64,000 nucleotides of DNA from Coxiellaceae bacterium (GTDB lineage Bacteria > Pseudomonadota > Gammaproteobacteria > Coxiellales > Coxiellaceae): contig JAUXWQ010000011.1 of NCBI GenBank assembly GCA_030680235.1, forward strand, positions 28,157-92,156, given 5' to 3'. Positions within the stretch are counted from its first letter, which is position 1; every line of letters begins with the position of its first letter. Shown piece by piece: positions 1 to 8,375 of this stretch. The position numbers were made by a program, and so were the translations under genes. The notes under the pieces were generated by a model. That model saw only the letters and a list, made by a program, of their open reading frames with translations. It did not search any database and was not told the DNA's origin.

Positions 1-505
1 GTAAGGCTTGAATAAATTTTTGGTCGTATAACCCAAACCCCGTAAAATTTTTAATTTGTTTGACGTAAGTTAATTTTGAAAAAACACGATAACAAAAACG
101 ACGTACTACAGCCTTAATGGGATTTTCAGCCGCAGAGGGTTTTACACCCACAACAACTTTAAAGCCATCTTCCCATTTCTTGAGAAGCTCCGGAATCATT
201 TCGGGGGGGTCTTGCAGGTCGGCAACGATTGAAATGACCGCATCACCTTTCGCTTGTAAAAGAGCATGAAATGGAGAGCGAATATGGCCAAAGTTGCGTG
301 TATTAACAATTACTTTCACATTTTTGTCTATTGCTGCAACTTCCTTTAAAATTTCAACGGTGCGATCTTTAGACGCATTATCGATAAAAATATGATCATA
401 GGTATAGTGAGGGAGTTTAGAAAGCTGGTACTTTACTTGCTCATAAAGTGCTTGTACATTTTCTTCTTCATTGTAGCATCCTGTTACAATTGTAATGTGT
501 TTCAT
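1..505 (-). CDS. Family 2 glycosyltransferase, N-terminal part (runs off the window)
   Basis: The gene starts with ATG at 505, directly after the TAG of the NeuB-like gene, and runs off the left edge; about 168 residues are visible. Reading the minus strand gives MKHITIVTGCYNEEENV at the N-terminus, then DNASKDRTVEIL and VADLQDPPEMIPELL. This is the nucleotide-sugar binding GT-A fold of polyprenyl-phosphate sugar transferases of the DPM1/GtrB/ArnC type, in which the ADLQDPPE segment supplies metal-binding aspartates. The missing C-terminus would show whether membrane helices follow. It probably loads a sugar onto undecaprenyl phosphate or extends a surface glycan. The TAG-ATG junction implies translation coupled to the NeuB-like gene. 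Fold and family are secure; the substrate is unknown. Confidence 0.85.
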   Translation of the reverse strand, partial: MKHITIVTGCYNEEENVQALYEQVKYQLSKLPHYTYDHIFIDNASKDRTVEILKEVAAIDKNVKVIVNTRNFGHIRSPFHALLQAKGDAVISIVADLQDPPEMIPELLKKWEDGFKVVVGVKPSAAENPIKAVVRRFCYRVFSKLTYVKQIKNFTGFGLYDQKFIQAL

Positions 506-1597
506 CTAAATACCGCGTTCGTTAATAAGTTCTTGTAATGAAGGATTTTCTGCGTAGACGGTATCAATCATATGTATTTTAATTGCAGCATCTTTTTTTA
601 CATCCATTAGCAGTGTTTCACCTGACATTAATTCTCTGCAGGAAATTTGTCCTTTTTGGAGTGGTATGGCGGTGTAGATATCATCATGCATAGTTGACTG
701 GTTCAACTTGTAACCTTTTGGCAAATCTCGTTTTGCATACACGCCTCGTACAAGCGCATCCAAATACTTAGTTTCCTTTTCAGAAGGGATACGCTTTTGT
801 ATTCCAGCTGCGCCACACATTTCAGAGGCTTTATGAAAAGCTTTAAACCAAGTATCAACTTGTTGTGGTAATGAACAGTATGAAGAAACAGGAATGCCAT
901 CCATTTCAATATCAACATGACGTTCAAATGTTCTTGCGCCTTTTGCGTATGCCATCATGATTGAGGAAGACCAATCATGATATTCATGCGTTGAAAACCC
1001 AATAACATGTCCAGGATAACGGTTTTTCATGAAATCGATCTGATTAAGTTCAAGTTCTCTATCTTCTGAAGGATATTGTGAAACACAATGATTAATTGCT
1101 AGAGGGATATTTCTTTTTTCAAAGAAAGAGACAATATCATCCATGTCTTTTAAAGATGAGCCACCCGTTGATACAATCGTAGGGCGACGTGTATGAGCAA
1201 TGCGTTCAATTAACGGCCAATCATTAATATCAGAGCTTGCTATTTTAATGATGGGCATGTCAAAAAATACACACAAATCAACGGATTTTTCGTCAAAAGG
1301 TGTTGCCATTGGAATGCAGCCACTATTGACGACAGCTTTGACAAGGACGCCATAATCTTCTCTTGAAAGCTTGGTAGCCTTTGTTTTGCTGATATAGCGG
1401 ATGTGGTCGTGATCTAAAAAATCTTTATGGATAAAGCTATCAACATCCCGAAACTGTAGTTTCAGTGCAGCGCGAACATTGTTAAAGCGAACAATTCGGC
1501 CAAATTCTTCGATAATTTTTATGCCGCGCTCAACTTTCCCCCAGTGATTATTTGCAACTTCTAATACAAACAAGTTCTCAAAAATATTTTTATTCAT
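506..1597 (-). CDS. NeuB-family sialic-acid-synthase-like protein
   Basis: The 363-residue product belongs to the NeuB/SpsE group, which condenses phosphoenolpyruvate with an amino sugar to give nonulosonic acids. Visible family marks are LEVANNHWGK (usual form ..NHNG), ALKLQFR (AVKFQ), ATPFDEKSVDL, KIASSDINDWPLI, STGGSS and HCVSQYPS, followed by a C-terminal SAF-like domain (about residues 275-350). I place the start at ATG 1597 because GAGGG lies eight bases upstream; an in-frame TTG at 1618 has no well-spaced site. The HWG variant and the absence of any legionaminic or pseudaminic acid genes in view make the exact product uncertain. It is transcribed away from the rfb operon and is coupled to the downstream glycosyltransferase. 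Confidence 0.8.
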   Translation of the reverse strand: MNKNIFENLFVLEVANNHWGKVERGIKIIEEFGRIVRFNNVRAALKLQFRDVDSFIHKDFLDHDHIRYISKTKATKLSREDYGVLVKAVVNSGCIPMATPFDEKSVDLCVFFDMPIIKIASSDINDWPLIERIAHTRRPTIVSTGGSSLKDMDDIVSFFEKRNIPLAINHCVSQYPSEDRELELNQIDFMKNRYPGHVIGFSTHEYHDWSSSIMMAYAKGARTFERHVDIEMDGIPVSSYCSLPQQVDTWFKAFHKASEMCGAAGIQKRIPSEKETKYLDALVRGVYAKRDLPKGYKLNQSTMHDDIYTAIPLQKGQISCRELMSGETLLMDVKKDAAIKIHMIDTVYAENPSLQELINERGI

Positions 1598-1683
1598 AAG
1601 GCTATCCCTCACTGACAATCCCTTTAATTCGGGGGAGTATGAATTAAAATTCTACCGCAATCAATAATCAACATATAAAAAAA

Positions 1684-1713
1684 TTGTATTTTTACGATCT
1701 TGCAAGTTATACT
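1684..1713 (+). promoter_or_regulatory. Promoter of the CDP-sugar operon
   Basis: TTGTAT (1684-1689) and TATACT (1708-1713) are separated by 18 bp and lie 30 bp before the rfbF start. This is a reasonable sigma-70 promoter in the divergent gap between the NeuB-like gene and rfbF. It is probably the main promoter of the nine-gene operon, since every later junction overlaps or is nearly contiguous. Confidence 0.6.
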
Positions 1714-1742
1714 CGCGAAAAAATTCTTTTAAGGATGAAAAA

Positions 1743-2546
1743 ATGAAAGTCGTCATTCTTGCCGGTGGTTTAGGTACTCGTCTTAGTGAAGAAACTTCTG
1801 TACGCCCAAAACCCATGGTTGAAGTCGGTGGTAAACCCATCTTATGGCATATCATGAAGATGTATTCTGCGCATGGCTTTAACGAATTTGTTATTTGTCT
1901 TGGTTATAAAGGCTATATGTTCAAGGAATATTTCGCTAATTATTTTTTACACACTTCCGATGTTACCTTCGATATGAAAAAAAATACGATGGAAGTGCAC
2001 CAAAACACAGCTGAACCTTGGAAAGTAACATTAGTAGACACAGGCGAAAATACGATGACTGGTGGTCGTATTAAGCGCATTAGAGATTATGTGGGTAATC
2101 AAGATTTTTGCATGACTTATGGTGATGGGGTAAGCAATATCAATATTCGCGCATTAGTGAATTTTCATAAAAAGCATGGAAAATTAGCGACTGTGACGGC
2201 AACAAAAATGCCAGGGCGTTTTGGCGCATTGAACATTAAAGATTCAACCGTGACGAGTTTTCAAGAAAAGCCAGATGGTGATGGCGCTTGGATTAGCGGT
2301 GGATTTTTCGTATTGTCACCAAAGATTTTTGATTATATTCGTGGTGATTCAACGATTTGGGAGCGTGAACCTGTTGAACAATTGGCGCATGAATTGCAAA
2401 TGGAGGCCTTTTTTCATGATGGATTTTGGCAGCCGATGGATACACTGCAACATAAAAATTATTTAGAAAAATTATGGAGTAATAATGACGCTCCATGGAA
2501 GATTTGGGATGTAAAACAACCAATTGAAGAATTAGAGTTGGTTTGA
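1743..2546 (+). CDS. rfbF: Glucose-1-phosphate cytidylyltransferase
   Basis: This enzyme (267 aa, also called DdhA) makes CDP-glucose from CTP and glucose 1-phosphate, the entry step to CDP-3,6-dideoxyhexoses. The N-terminus carries the nucleotidyltransferase signature [13 protein letters not shown] followed by [17 protein letters not shown], and TYGDGVSN holds the metal-binding aspartate. Length fits the family (about 257). An AAGGA site seven bases upstream supports the ATG at 1743. It is the first gene of the operon, and its stop overlaps the rfbG start by one base. No oddity seen. Confidence 0.95.
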   Translation: MKVVILAGGLGTRLSEETSVRPKPMVEVGGKPILWHIMKMYSAHGFNEFVICLGYKGYMFKEYFANYFLHTSDVTFDMKKNTMEVHQNTAEPWKVTLVDTGENTMTGGRIKRIRDYVGNQDFCMTYGDGVSNINIRALVNFHKKHGKLATVTATKMPGRFGALNIKDSTVTSFQEKPDGDGAWISGGFFVLSPKIFDYIRGDSTIWEREPVEQLAHELQMEAFFHDGFWQPMDTLQHKNYLEKLWSNNDAPWKIWDVKQPIEELELV

Positions 2547-3613
2547 TGACTATGGCAAATGGATTATTTTGGAAAAACCGCCGTGTCCTAATTACAGGAC
2601 ACACAGGCTTTAAAGGTTCTTGGTTATCCTTGTGGCTTGAGTTAATGCAAGCCAATGTTTGTGGTATTGCACTTGAACCCGTTACCAATCCTAATTTATT
2701 TTCTCTTGTTAATGCTAACGTACAGACTCATATTGTAGATGTACGTAATTTCCAAAAAATTCATTCAATTATTCATGAGTTTCAGCCCGAAATTATTATT
2801 CACATGGCCGCACAACCTCTTGTGCGTTATTCCTATAAAAATCCGATTGAAACCTATGAAATCAATGTCATGGGAGCTGTACATGTTTTGGAAGCAGCAA
2901 AAACCTGTGATTCGGTAAAAGCCATTGTAAATGTTACCACCGATAAATGTTATGAAAACAAAGAATGGATTTGGGGTTATCGTGAAGATGAGCCTATGGG
3001 CGGACATGATCCTTATAGCAACAGCAAAGGCTGTTCTGAATTAGTCACAAGCGCCTATCGCAATTCTTTTTATCGGCAATTAAATAAGGGATTAGCCTCT
3101 GCACGTGCAGGTAATGTGATTGGCGGCGGCGATTGGTCTGAAGATCGCTTAATCGCTGATATTATGAAAAGCATTGTTGAACAAAAGCCGGTGATTATTC
3201 GCAATCCTCATGCTATTCGCCCATGGCAGCATGTATTGGAACCTTTATCGGGATATTTATTATTAGCAGAAAAATTATTCCATGAGCCTAAAAAATATGC
3301 TGAAGGCTGGAATTTTGGGCCAAATGCAGATGATGTTGCAACGGTAGAAGACATTGTAAAAAAAATATTTTCGCAATGGATGCAGCCTAATGCAGGATGG
3401 AAAATTGAACAGGATTCCAACGCATTACACGAAGCGAATTATTTGAAATTAGATATTGCAAAAGCAACGAGTTTGCTACAGTGGAAACCTCGATTGACTA
3501 TTGATACAACCATTCAGTGGATATGCAATTGGTATCAAGCGTGGATGAATAAAGAAAGCATGCGTGAATTTACCTTAAATCAAATTAAACAGTATGAAAA
3601 CCTAGGAGAATGA
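2546..3613 (+). CDS. rfbG: CDP-glucose 4,6-dehydratase
   Basis: The 355-residue protein is an extended short-chain dehydrogenase that turns CDP-glucose into CDP-4-dehydro-6-deoxyglucose. The N-terminal Rossmann motif is GHTGFKGSWLSLWL (about residues 16-30). NVTTDKCYEN and the YSNSK catalytic Tyr-x3-Lys (about residues 155-160) follow, as does RAGNVIGGGDWSEDR, typical of RfbG/DdhB. I take ATG 2546, which shares its A with the TGA of rfbF (TGATG coupling); a second ATG at 2552 is possible. It acts directly after RfbF. Confidence 0.95.
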   Translation: MTMANGLFWKNRRVLITGHTGFKGSWLSLWLELMQANVCGIALEPVTNPNLFSLVNANVQTHIVDVRNFQKIHSIIHEFQPEIIIHMAAQPLVRYSYKNPIETYEINVMGAVHVLEAAKTCDSVKAIVNVTTDKCYENKEWIWGYREDEPMGGHDPYSNSKGCSELVTSAYRNSFYRQLNKGLASARAGNVIGGGDWSEDRLIADIMKSIVEQKPVIIRNPHAIRPWQHVLEPLSGYLLLAEKLFHEPKKYAEGWNFGPNADDVATVEDIVKKIFSQWMQPNAGWKIEQDSNALHEANYLKLDIAKATSLLQWKPRLTIDTTIQWICNWYQAWMNKESMREFTLNQIKQYENLGE

Positions 3614-3615
3614 TG

Positions 3616-4854
3616 ATGTCAATAGTAGAGCAGGAAGTAGTTGAAACTGTTATTAATAAAGAACAGTTTATCCATGTACCTTACGGCAAAGCCGTTTGGG
3701 GTGAAGCTGAAAAAAAAGCAGTCATGCATGTGCTAGATACTTCTACACAAATGGGAAAGCATGTTTATGAAATGGAAGAAAAAGTAGCTGCGCTTTTTGC
3801 GAAGAAAAGTGGTGTTATGGTTAACTCTGGTTCTTCTGCGAATTATTTGGCGATTGAAATTTTGGACTTGCCAAAAGGCTCTGAAGTGATTACGCCCGTT
3901 CTTACTTTTTCAACAACAATTGCACCATTGGTTCGCAATGGTTTAGTCCCTGTCTTTATTGATGTTGAACCTAATACTTTCAATATTGATGCTGATCAAA
4001 TTGAATCAATGATTACTGATAAAACGCGTGCCATGATGATTCCAAACTTATTGGGAAATTTACCTGACTGGCGGAAAATTCGTAAACTTGCGGATAAATA
4101 CAATTTAATTTTAATTGAAGATTCTGCAGATACCTTAGGTGCAACGATTGATAATGAAACGGCTGGTCGTTTCGTTGATATGTCGACTACCAGTTTTTAT
4201 GGATCGCATGTGGTAACTTGCGGTGGTAATGGCGGCATGTTGTGCATGAATGATGAAAAATTATTAAACCGTGCAAAACTATTGCGTAGCTGGGGTCGTA
4301 GTTCTTCCTTATTTGTTGAGTCAGAAGCAATTGAAAATCGTTTTAATGTGGATGTTGAAGGTATTCGTTATGATGCTAAATTTATTTTTGAAGCATTAGG
4401 GTACAACTTAGAAGCAAATGAAATGTGCGCTGCATTTGGTTTAGTGCAATTGGCAGATTTACAAAAAAATATCGATACGCGTGTTAAATGGTTTAATGCT
4501 CAAAAAGCATTCTTCAAACAATATGAGCAATGGTTTATTTTACCGCATCAATTGGAAGGTTCGCGCACAGGTTGGTTAGCATGTCCATTAATTGTAAAAG
4601 ATGATGCACCATTTACACGCACACAATTACAAATATTTTTAGAAAACCGTAATATTCAAACACGTACTGTTTTTACCGGAAATATTTTGCGTCAGCCTGG
4701 ATTTAAAAACATTGAGTGTAAAAAAGTAGCTGAATATCCTAATGCAGATCGTGTGATGCGAGGTGGTATTTTATTTGCGTGTCATCATGGATTGACTCAA
4801 GAAATGTTTGATCATGTACATGCATCAGTAAAAATATTCTTGGATCAGTTTTGA
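3616..4854 (+). CDS. rfbH: RfbH/ColD-type PLP sugar 3-dehydratase lacking the Fe-S ligands
   Basis: The 412-residue protein has the DegT/AHBA-synthase fold and resembles CDP-6-deoxy-D-xylo-4-hexulose 3-dehydratase (RfbH/DdhC/E1), which removes the C3 oxygen. In the internal-aldimine motif the usual Lys is His: SFYGSHVVTCGG, as in E1 and ColD, so it should be a dehydratase and not an aminotransferase. E1 enzymes bind a [2Fe-2S] cluster through a cysteine group just after the DWGRD segment and one Cys in LIEDCC. Here the same places read RSWGRSSSLFVESEAIENRF and LIEDSADTLG, with no cysteine. No E3-type reductase gene is in the operon. The enzyme may work as ColD does, with PMP and glutamate (inference). 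Three consecutive ATGs occur (3610, 3613, 3616); AGGAG at 3604-3608 favours the third. Confidence 0.85.
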   Translation: MSIVEQEVVETVINKEQFIHVPYGKAVWGEAEKKAVMHVLDTSTQMGKHVYEMEEKVAALFAKKSGVMVNSGSSANYLAIEILDLPKGSEVITPVLTFSTTIAPLVRNGLVPVFIDVEPNTFNIDADQIESMITDKTRAMMIPNLLGNLPDWRKIRKLADKYNLILIEDSADTLGATIDNETAGRFVDMSTTSFYGSHVVTCGGNGGMLCMNDEKLLNRAKLLRSWGRSSSLFVESEAIENRFNVDVEGIRYDAKFIFEALGYNLEANEMCAAFGLVQLADLQKNIDTRVKWFNAQKAFFKQYEQWFILPHQLEGSRTGWLACPLIVKDDAPFTRTQLQIFLENRNIQTRTVFTGNILRQPGFKNIECKKVAEYPNADRVMRGGILFACHHGLTQEMFDHVHASVKIFLDQF

Positions 4855-5909
4855 TGTCTAGGGCACTGCCAATAAATGATTTAGATCATATTGTTTGTTA
4901 TGCAGAAAATGCGTTCAATGCCTTGCGCAATGGGCGCATTTTTATTACCGGTGGCACAGGATTTTTTGGTGTATGGCTTCTTGAAAGTTTATTATACGCT
5001 AATAAAAAACTGTCTTTGAATATTGAAATAACAGCGCTAAGTCGTCATGTTGGAAAATTTAAGACACAATTTCCAAATATTGCTAACGATAAAAGTGTAG
5101 TGTTTGTGGAAGGTGACGTTCGTTATTTTGTTTTTCCAGATAAAAAATTTTCTCACGTTATTCATGCTGCGACAGAGGCTTCTTTAAAGCTAAATACAGA
5201 AAATCCAACAAAAATGTTGGATGTGATTTTGCAAGGCACAAAACATACATTAGATTTTGCATGCCATTGTCAAGCTGAAAGTATTTTATTAGTTAGTTCC
5301 GGTGCAGTTTATGGTAGACAGCCACCAGAGCTGTTACATATCTCAGAAGATTATTTAGGTTCGCCAGATATTTTAAATTCCGCATGGGCTTATGGCATCG
5401 GGAAAAGAACAGTTGAGCATATGGCTTTGCTTTATGCAAAACAACATAATCTCAATATTAAAATTGCGCGATGTTTTGCATTTGTAGGGCCTTATTTGCC
5501 ATTAGATACCCATTTTGCAATTGGAAATTTCATACGCGATATTCTCCAGAATAAAAATATTGAAATTTTAGGTGATGGTACACCTTATCGCTCGTATCAA
5601 TATGCAGCTGATTTAGTGATTTGGTTGCTTACTATTTTATGTTTTGGTGAGAAGTGTGTCCCCTATAATGTTGGCTCTGATGAAGCTGTTTCTATTAAAG
5701 AAACCGCTGAAAAAGTTGCTGATTTTTCACAATCATCTCAAGTAATTATTGCAAAAAAACCAGATGAAACTGTTTTGCCAGAGCGGTATGTGCCATCAAT
5801 TGAGCGTGCAAAAAAGGCATTATCCTTAAAAAATTATATTGATTTAACAGAAGGTATTCGGCGTACGTCACAATGGTACCAAGAGGAAAAAAAACATGAA
5901 ACTATCTAA
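4854..5909 (+). CDS. NAD-dependent epimerase/dehydratase (nucleotide-sugar reductase)
   Basis: The 351-residue extended SDR has the nucleotide-binding motif GGTGFFGVWL near residue 33, a serine in VSSGAVYGRQ and the catalytic YGIGK (Tyr-x3-Lys) near residue 180. Similar proteins in O-antigen loci reduce or epimerise CDP- or dTDP-4-ketohexoses (abequose, paratose and tyvelose synthases; YerF in yersiniose formation). The ATG shares its A with the TGA of the preceding gene. It sits between the 3-dehydratase and the ThDP enzyme, so reduction of the deoxy-keto sugar or of its branched product is likely. The exact reaction cannot be read from sequence. Confidence 0.8.
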   Translation: MSRALPINDLDHIVCYAENAFNALRNGRIFITGGTGFFGVWLLESLLYANKKLSLNIEITALSRHVGKFKTQFPNIANDKSVVFVEGDVRYFVFPDKKFSHVIHAATEASLKLNTENPTKMLDVILQGTKHTLDFACHCQAESILLVSSGAVYGRQPPELLHISEDYLGSPDILNSAWAYGIGKRTVEHMALLYAKQHNLNIKIARCFAFVGPYLPLDTHFAIGNFIRDILQNKNIEILGDGTPYRSYQYAADLVIWLLTILCFGEKCVPYNVGSDEAVSIKETAEKVADFSQSSQVIIAKKPDETVLPERYVPSIERAKKALSLKNYIDLTEGIRRTSQWYQEEKKHETI

Positions 5910-7698
5910 TTTTGTCGCAGATTATTTAGCAAAAGCTGGAATGACAGATGTATTTATGTTGACGGGTGGGGGTGCAATGCATCTCAATGACGCATTCGGA
6001 AAACATCCAAAATTAAAAACAACTTTTATGCATCATGAGCAAGCTTGTGCAATGGCCGCAGAAAGTTATGCACGGCTCACACAAAAACCAGCTATTTTAA
6101 ACGTTACAACAGGTCCTGGTGGAATTAATACTATTAACGGTGTTTTTGGTGCATGGACAGATTCAATACCAATGATTGTTATTTCAGGCCAAGTGCGATA
6201 CGACACAACGCTTGAAGGATGTGGCATACCTAATTTAAGACAAATGGGTGATCAAGAATGTGATATCGTGCGTATGGTGTCTGGTATTACTAAATATGCA
6301 GTGATGATTAAAGATTCCAATGAAATTTTATATCATTTGCAAAAAGCAGTTTATTTAGCAACATACGGAAGACCAGGACCTGTTTGGCTTGATATTCCAA
6401 TGAATATTCAAGGTGCAACTATTGATGAAAATAATTTAAAAACATTTAATCCAGCTGATATTGAAATTACGCCAGAAATTTCTTTATCGACTATTAAAAC
6501 TATTATTGAAAAAATAAAATTAGCTGAAAGACCTGTGATAATGGTAGGTTCTGGTATTCGCGTTTCGGGCAGTTATGATATTTTTTTGAAATTACTTGAT
6601 CAATTAAGAATACCTGTCGTAACCGCATGGAATGCACACGATGCTTTGTATGATGCACATCCTAATTATTCGGGTCGTCCAGGTAGTGTTGGCGATCGTT
6701 CTGGAAATTTTACGGTTCAAAATTCAGATTTACTATTAATTCTAGGGTCGCGATTAAATATTCGCCAAATTAGCTATAATTGGCAGTCTTTTGGGCGAGA
6801 AGCTTATAAAATTATGGTTGATATTGATTCCGCTGAATTACAAAAGCCGACATTAAAAATTGATTGTTCTGTGCACGCCGATTTGAAACAGTTTATTCAT
6901 TTATTATTACAGCAATTAAATAATACAGTTGTTGAGAAAACAGACTGGTTGAGCTGGTGTCAATTGCGTCGTGAAAAATACCCAGTAGTTTTGCCAGAAT
7001 ATTGGGAAAATAAAGACATTGTAAACCCCTACTGTTTCATGAAATCACTGAGTGAATCATTACCTGATGATCAAATTGTTGTAACCGGTGATGGTACTGC
7101 TTGTGTAACGGCCTTTCAAAGCTTTGAAATAAAAAAAGAAACGCGTCTATACACAAACTCTGGTTCAGCTTCCATGGGATATGATATTCCTGCTGCAATT
7201 GGCGCTTGTGTTGCTTCTGGTGAGAAAAAAATTGTGTGCTTAGCAGGCGATGGTAGTGCTATGCAAAATATACAGGAATTAGCTGCTATTGCATTTAAAA
7301 AATACCCCATTAAAATTTTTCTATTAAATAATCAGGGTTATCATTCTATTCGACAAACACAACAAAACTTTTTTGGAGAGCCATTTGTTGGTGTTGGTCA
7401 AGATAGCGGACTTGGCTTTCCTAATTTTGAAGATCTTGCAAAAGGGTTTGGAATTGCTTATACGCGTTGTGAAAATCATGACGGATTAAATGAGGCCATT
7501 CAAAAAACATTGAATAGTAATGAGCCACACTTTTGTGAAGTGATGTTAACCTTAACACAACAATTTTCACCTAAATTAAGCTCAAAACGATTGACAGATG
7601 GCCGTATGGTAACAAAGCCTCTTGAAGATATGTCGCCATTTTTAAGCACAGAAGAACTGGAATCAAACATGATTATTCCAGTGCTAGCGGAGGTGTAA
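5896..7698 (+). CDS. ThDP-dependent enzyme of acetolactate-synthase type, YerE-like
   Basis: The 600-residue protein has the three domains of acetohydroxyacid-synthase-like enzymes. The N-terminal PYR domain has the activating Glu in HHEQACAMAAESYARL (about residue 50). A central Rossmann domain follows. The C-terminal PP domain has the ThDP motif GDGSAMQN ending in NNQGYHSI. Catabolic and biosynthetic AHAS genes do not normally sit in CDP-sugar operons. YerE of Yersinia, a member of this family, adds a two-carbon unit to CDP-4-keto-3,6-dideoxyglucose to make branched yersiniose. That role fits the four preceding genes (inference from context). It overlaps the upstream gene by 14 bp. Confidence 0.85.
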   Translation: MKLSNFVADYLAKAGMTDVFMLTGGGAMHLNDAFGKHPKLKTTFMHHEQACAMAAESYARLTQKPAILNVTTGPGGINTINGVFGAWTDSIPMIVISGQVRYDTTLEGCGIPNLRQMGDQECDIVRMVSGITKYAVMIKDSNEILYHLQKAVYLATYGRPGPVWLDIPMNIQGATIDENNLKTFNPADIEITPEISLSTIKTIIEKIKLAERPVIMVGSGIRVSGSYDIFLKLLDQLRIPVVTAWNAHDALYDAHPNYSGRPGSVGDRSGNFTVQNSDLLLILGSRLNIRQISYNWQSFGREAYKIMVDIDSAELQKPTLKIDCSVHADLKQFIHLLLQQLNNTVVEKTDWLSWCQLRREKYPVVLPEYWENKDIVNPYCFMKSLSESLPDDQIVVTGDGTACVTAFQSFEIKKETRLYTNSGSASMGYDIPAAIGACVASGEKKIVCLAGDGSAMQNIQELAAIAFKKYPIKIFLLNNQGYHSIRQTQQNFFGEPFVGVGQDSGLGFPNFEDLAKGFGIAYTRCENHDGLNEAIQKTLNSNEPHFCEVMLTLTQQFSPKLSSKRLTDGRMVTKPLEDMSPFLSTEELESNMIIPVLAEV

Positions 7699-8375
7699 TG
7701 ACAAAAACACTTTTGCTAACAGGCTCAACAGGTGAAATTGGCGCAGCAATTTTCAATAAATTTCAGAAAAATAATTTTGAAATTATTGCGCCTAGTCGCG
7801 CTGAAATGGATTTGTCTGATGTTGCTAGTATCAATAGTTTCATGCTAACACTTAAAAATCCGATAGATGTTTTTATTCACTGCGCTGGTTTTAACTCACC
7901 AAAACCAGTGGGTGAGTTATTGCATGAAGATGTTGAAAAAACGATGCAGGTTAATACATTTTCATTTTATGACATTATTTTTCACCTTTTACCACAATTT
8001 AAAGCAAATAAAAATGCGTACGTATTGGGTGTATCATCAATGTATGGTTCTTTTTCGCGTCAGAAACGGCTTGCCTACTCCGCATCAAAACATGCACTAA
8101 ATGGCATGATTAAAACACTAGCGTTAGAATTAGGACGGTATAACATCAAAGTAAATGGTATTGCACCAGGTTTTGTAGATACAAAAATGACTCATAAAAA
8201 TAATAGTGAAGCTGTTATTGAGGCATTTAAACAAAAGATTCCCTTAGGAAACCTTGCACATGCCAATGATATTGCCAATGCATGTTATTTTTTATGCTCC
8301 CCAGAAAACGGTTACATTAACGGGGAAATTCTAACAATTGATGGTGGATATTCCATTGGAGGATTTGAAAAATGA
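7698..8375 (+). CDS. Short-chain dehydrogenase/reductase
   Basis: A classical SDR of 225 residues. TGSTGEIG near residue 8 binds NAD(P), HCAGFNSP corresponds to the NNAG region, VSSMYGS supplies the Ser, and YSASKHALNG the catalytic Tyr and Lys; a C-terminal NGEILTIDGGY is typical of FabG-like members. The ATG at 7698 overlaps the stop of the ThDP enzyme (TAATG), with GGAGG a few bases upstream, so expression is coupled. Its substrate is unknown; by position it could reduce a keto-sugar or the product of the adjoining cyclase. Confidence 0.8.
   Translation: MTKTLLLTGSTGEIGAAIFNKFQKNNFEIIAPSRAEMDLSDVASINSFMLTLKNPIDVFIHCAGFNSPKPVGELLHEDVEKTMQVNTFSFYDIIFHLLPQFKANKNAYVLGVSSMYGSFSRQKRLAYSASKHALNGMIKTLALELGRYNIKVNGIAPGFVDTKMTHKNNSEAVIEAFKQKIPLGNLAHANDIANACYFLCSPENGYINGEILTIDGGYSIGGFEK

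Noticed and set aside
5896..7698. Branched-chain amino-acid acetolactate synthase (ilvB/ilvG)
   Set aside because: There is no ilvN or ilvH partner and no ilv genes nearby; it is embedded in a CDP-deoxysugar operon.
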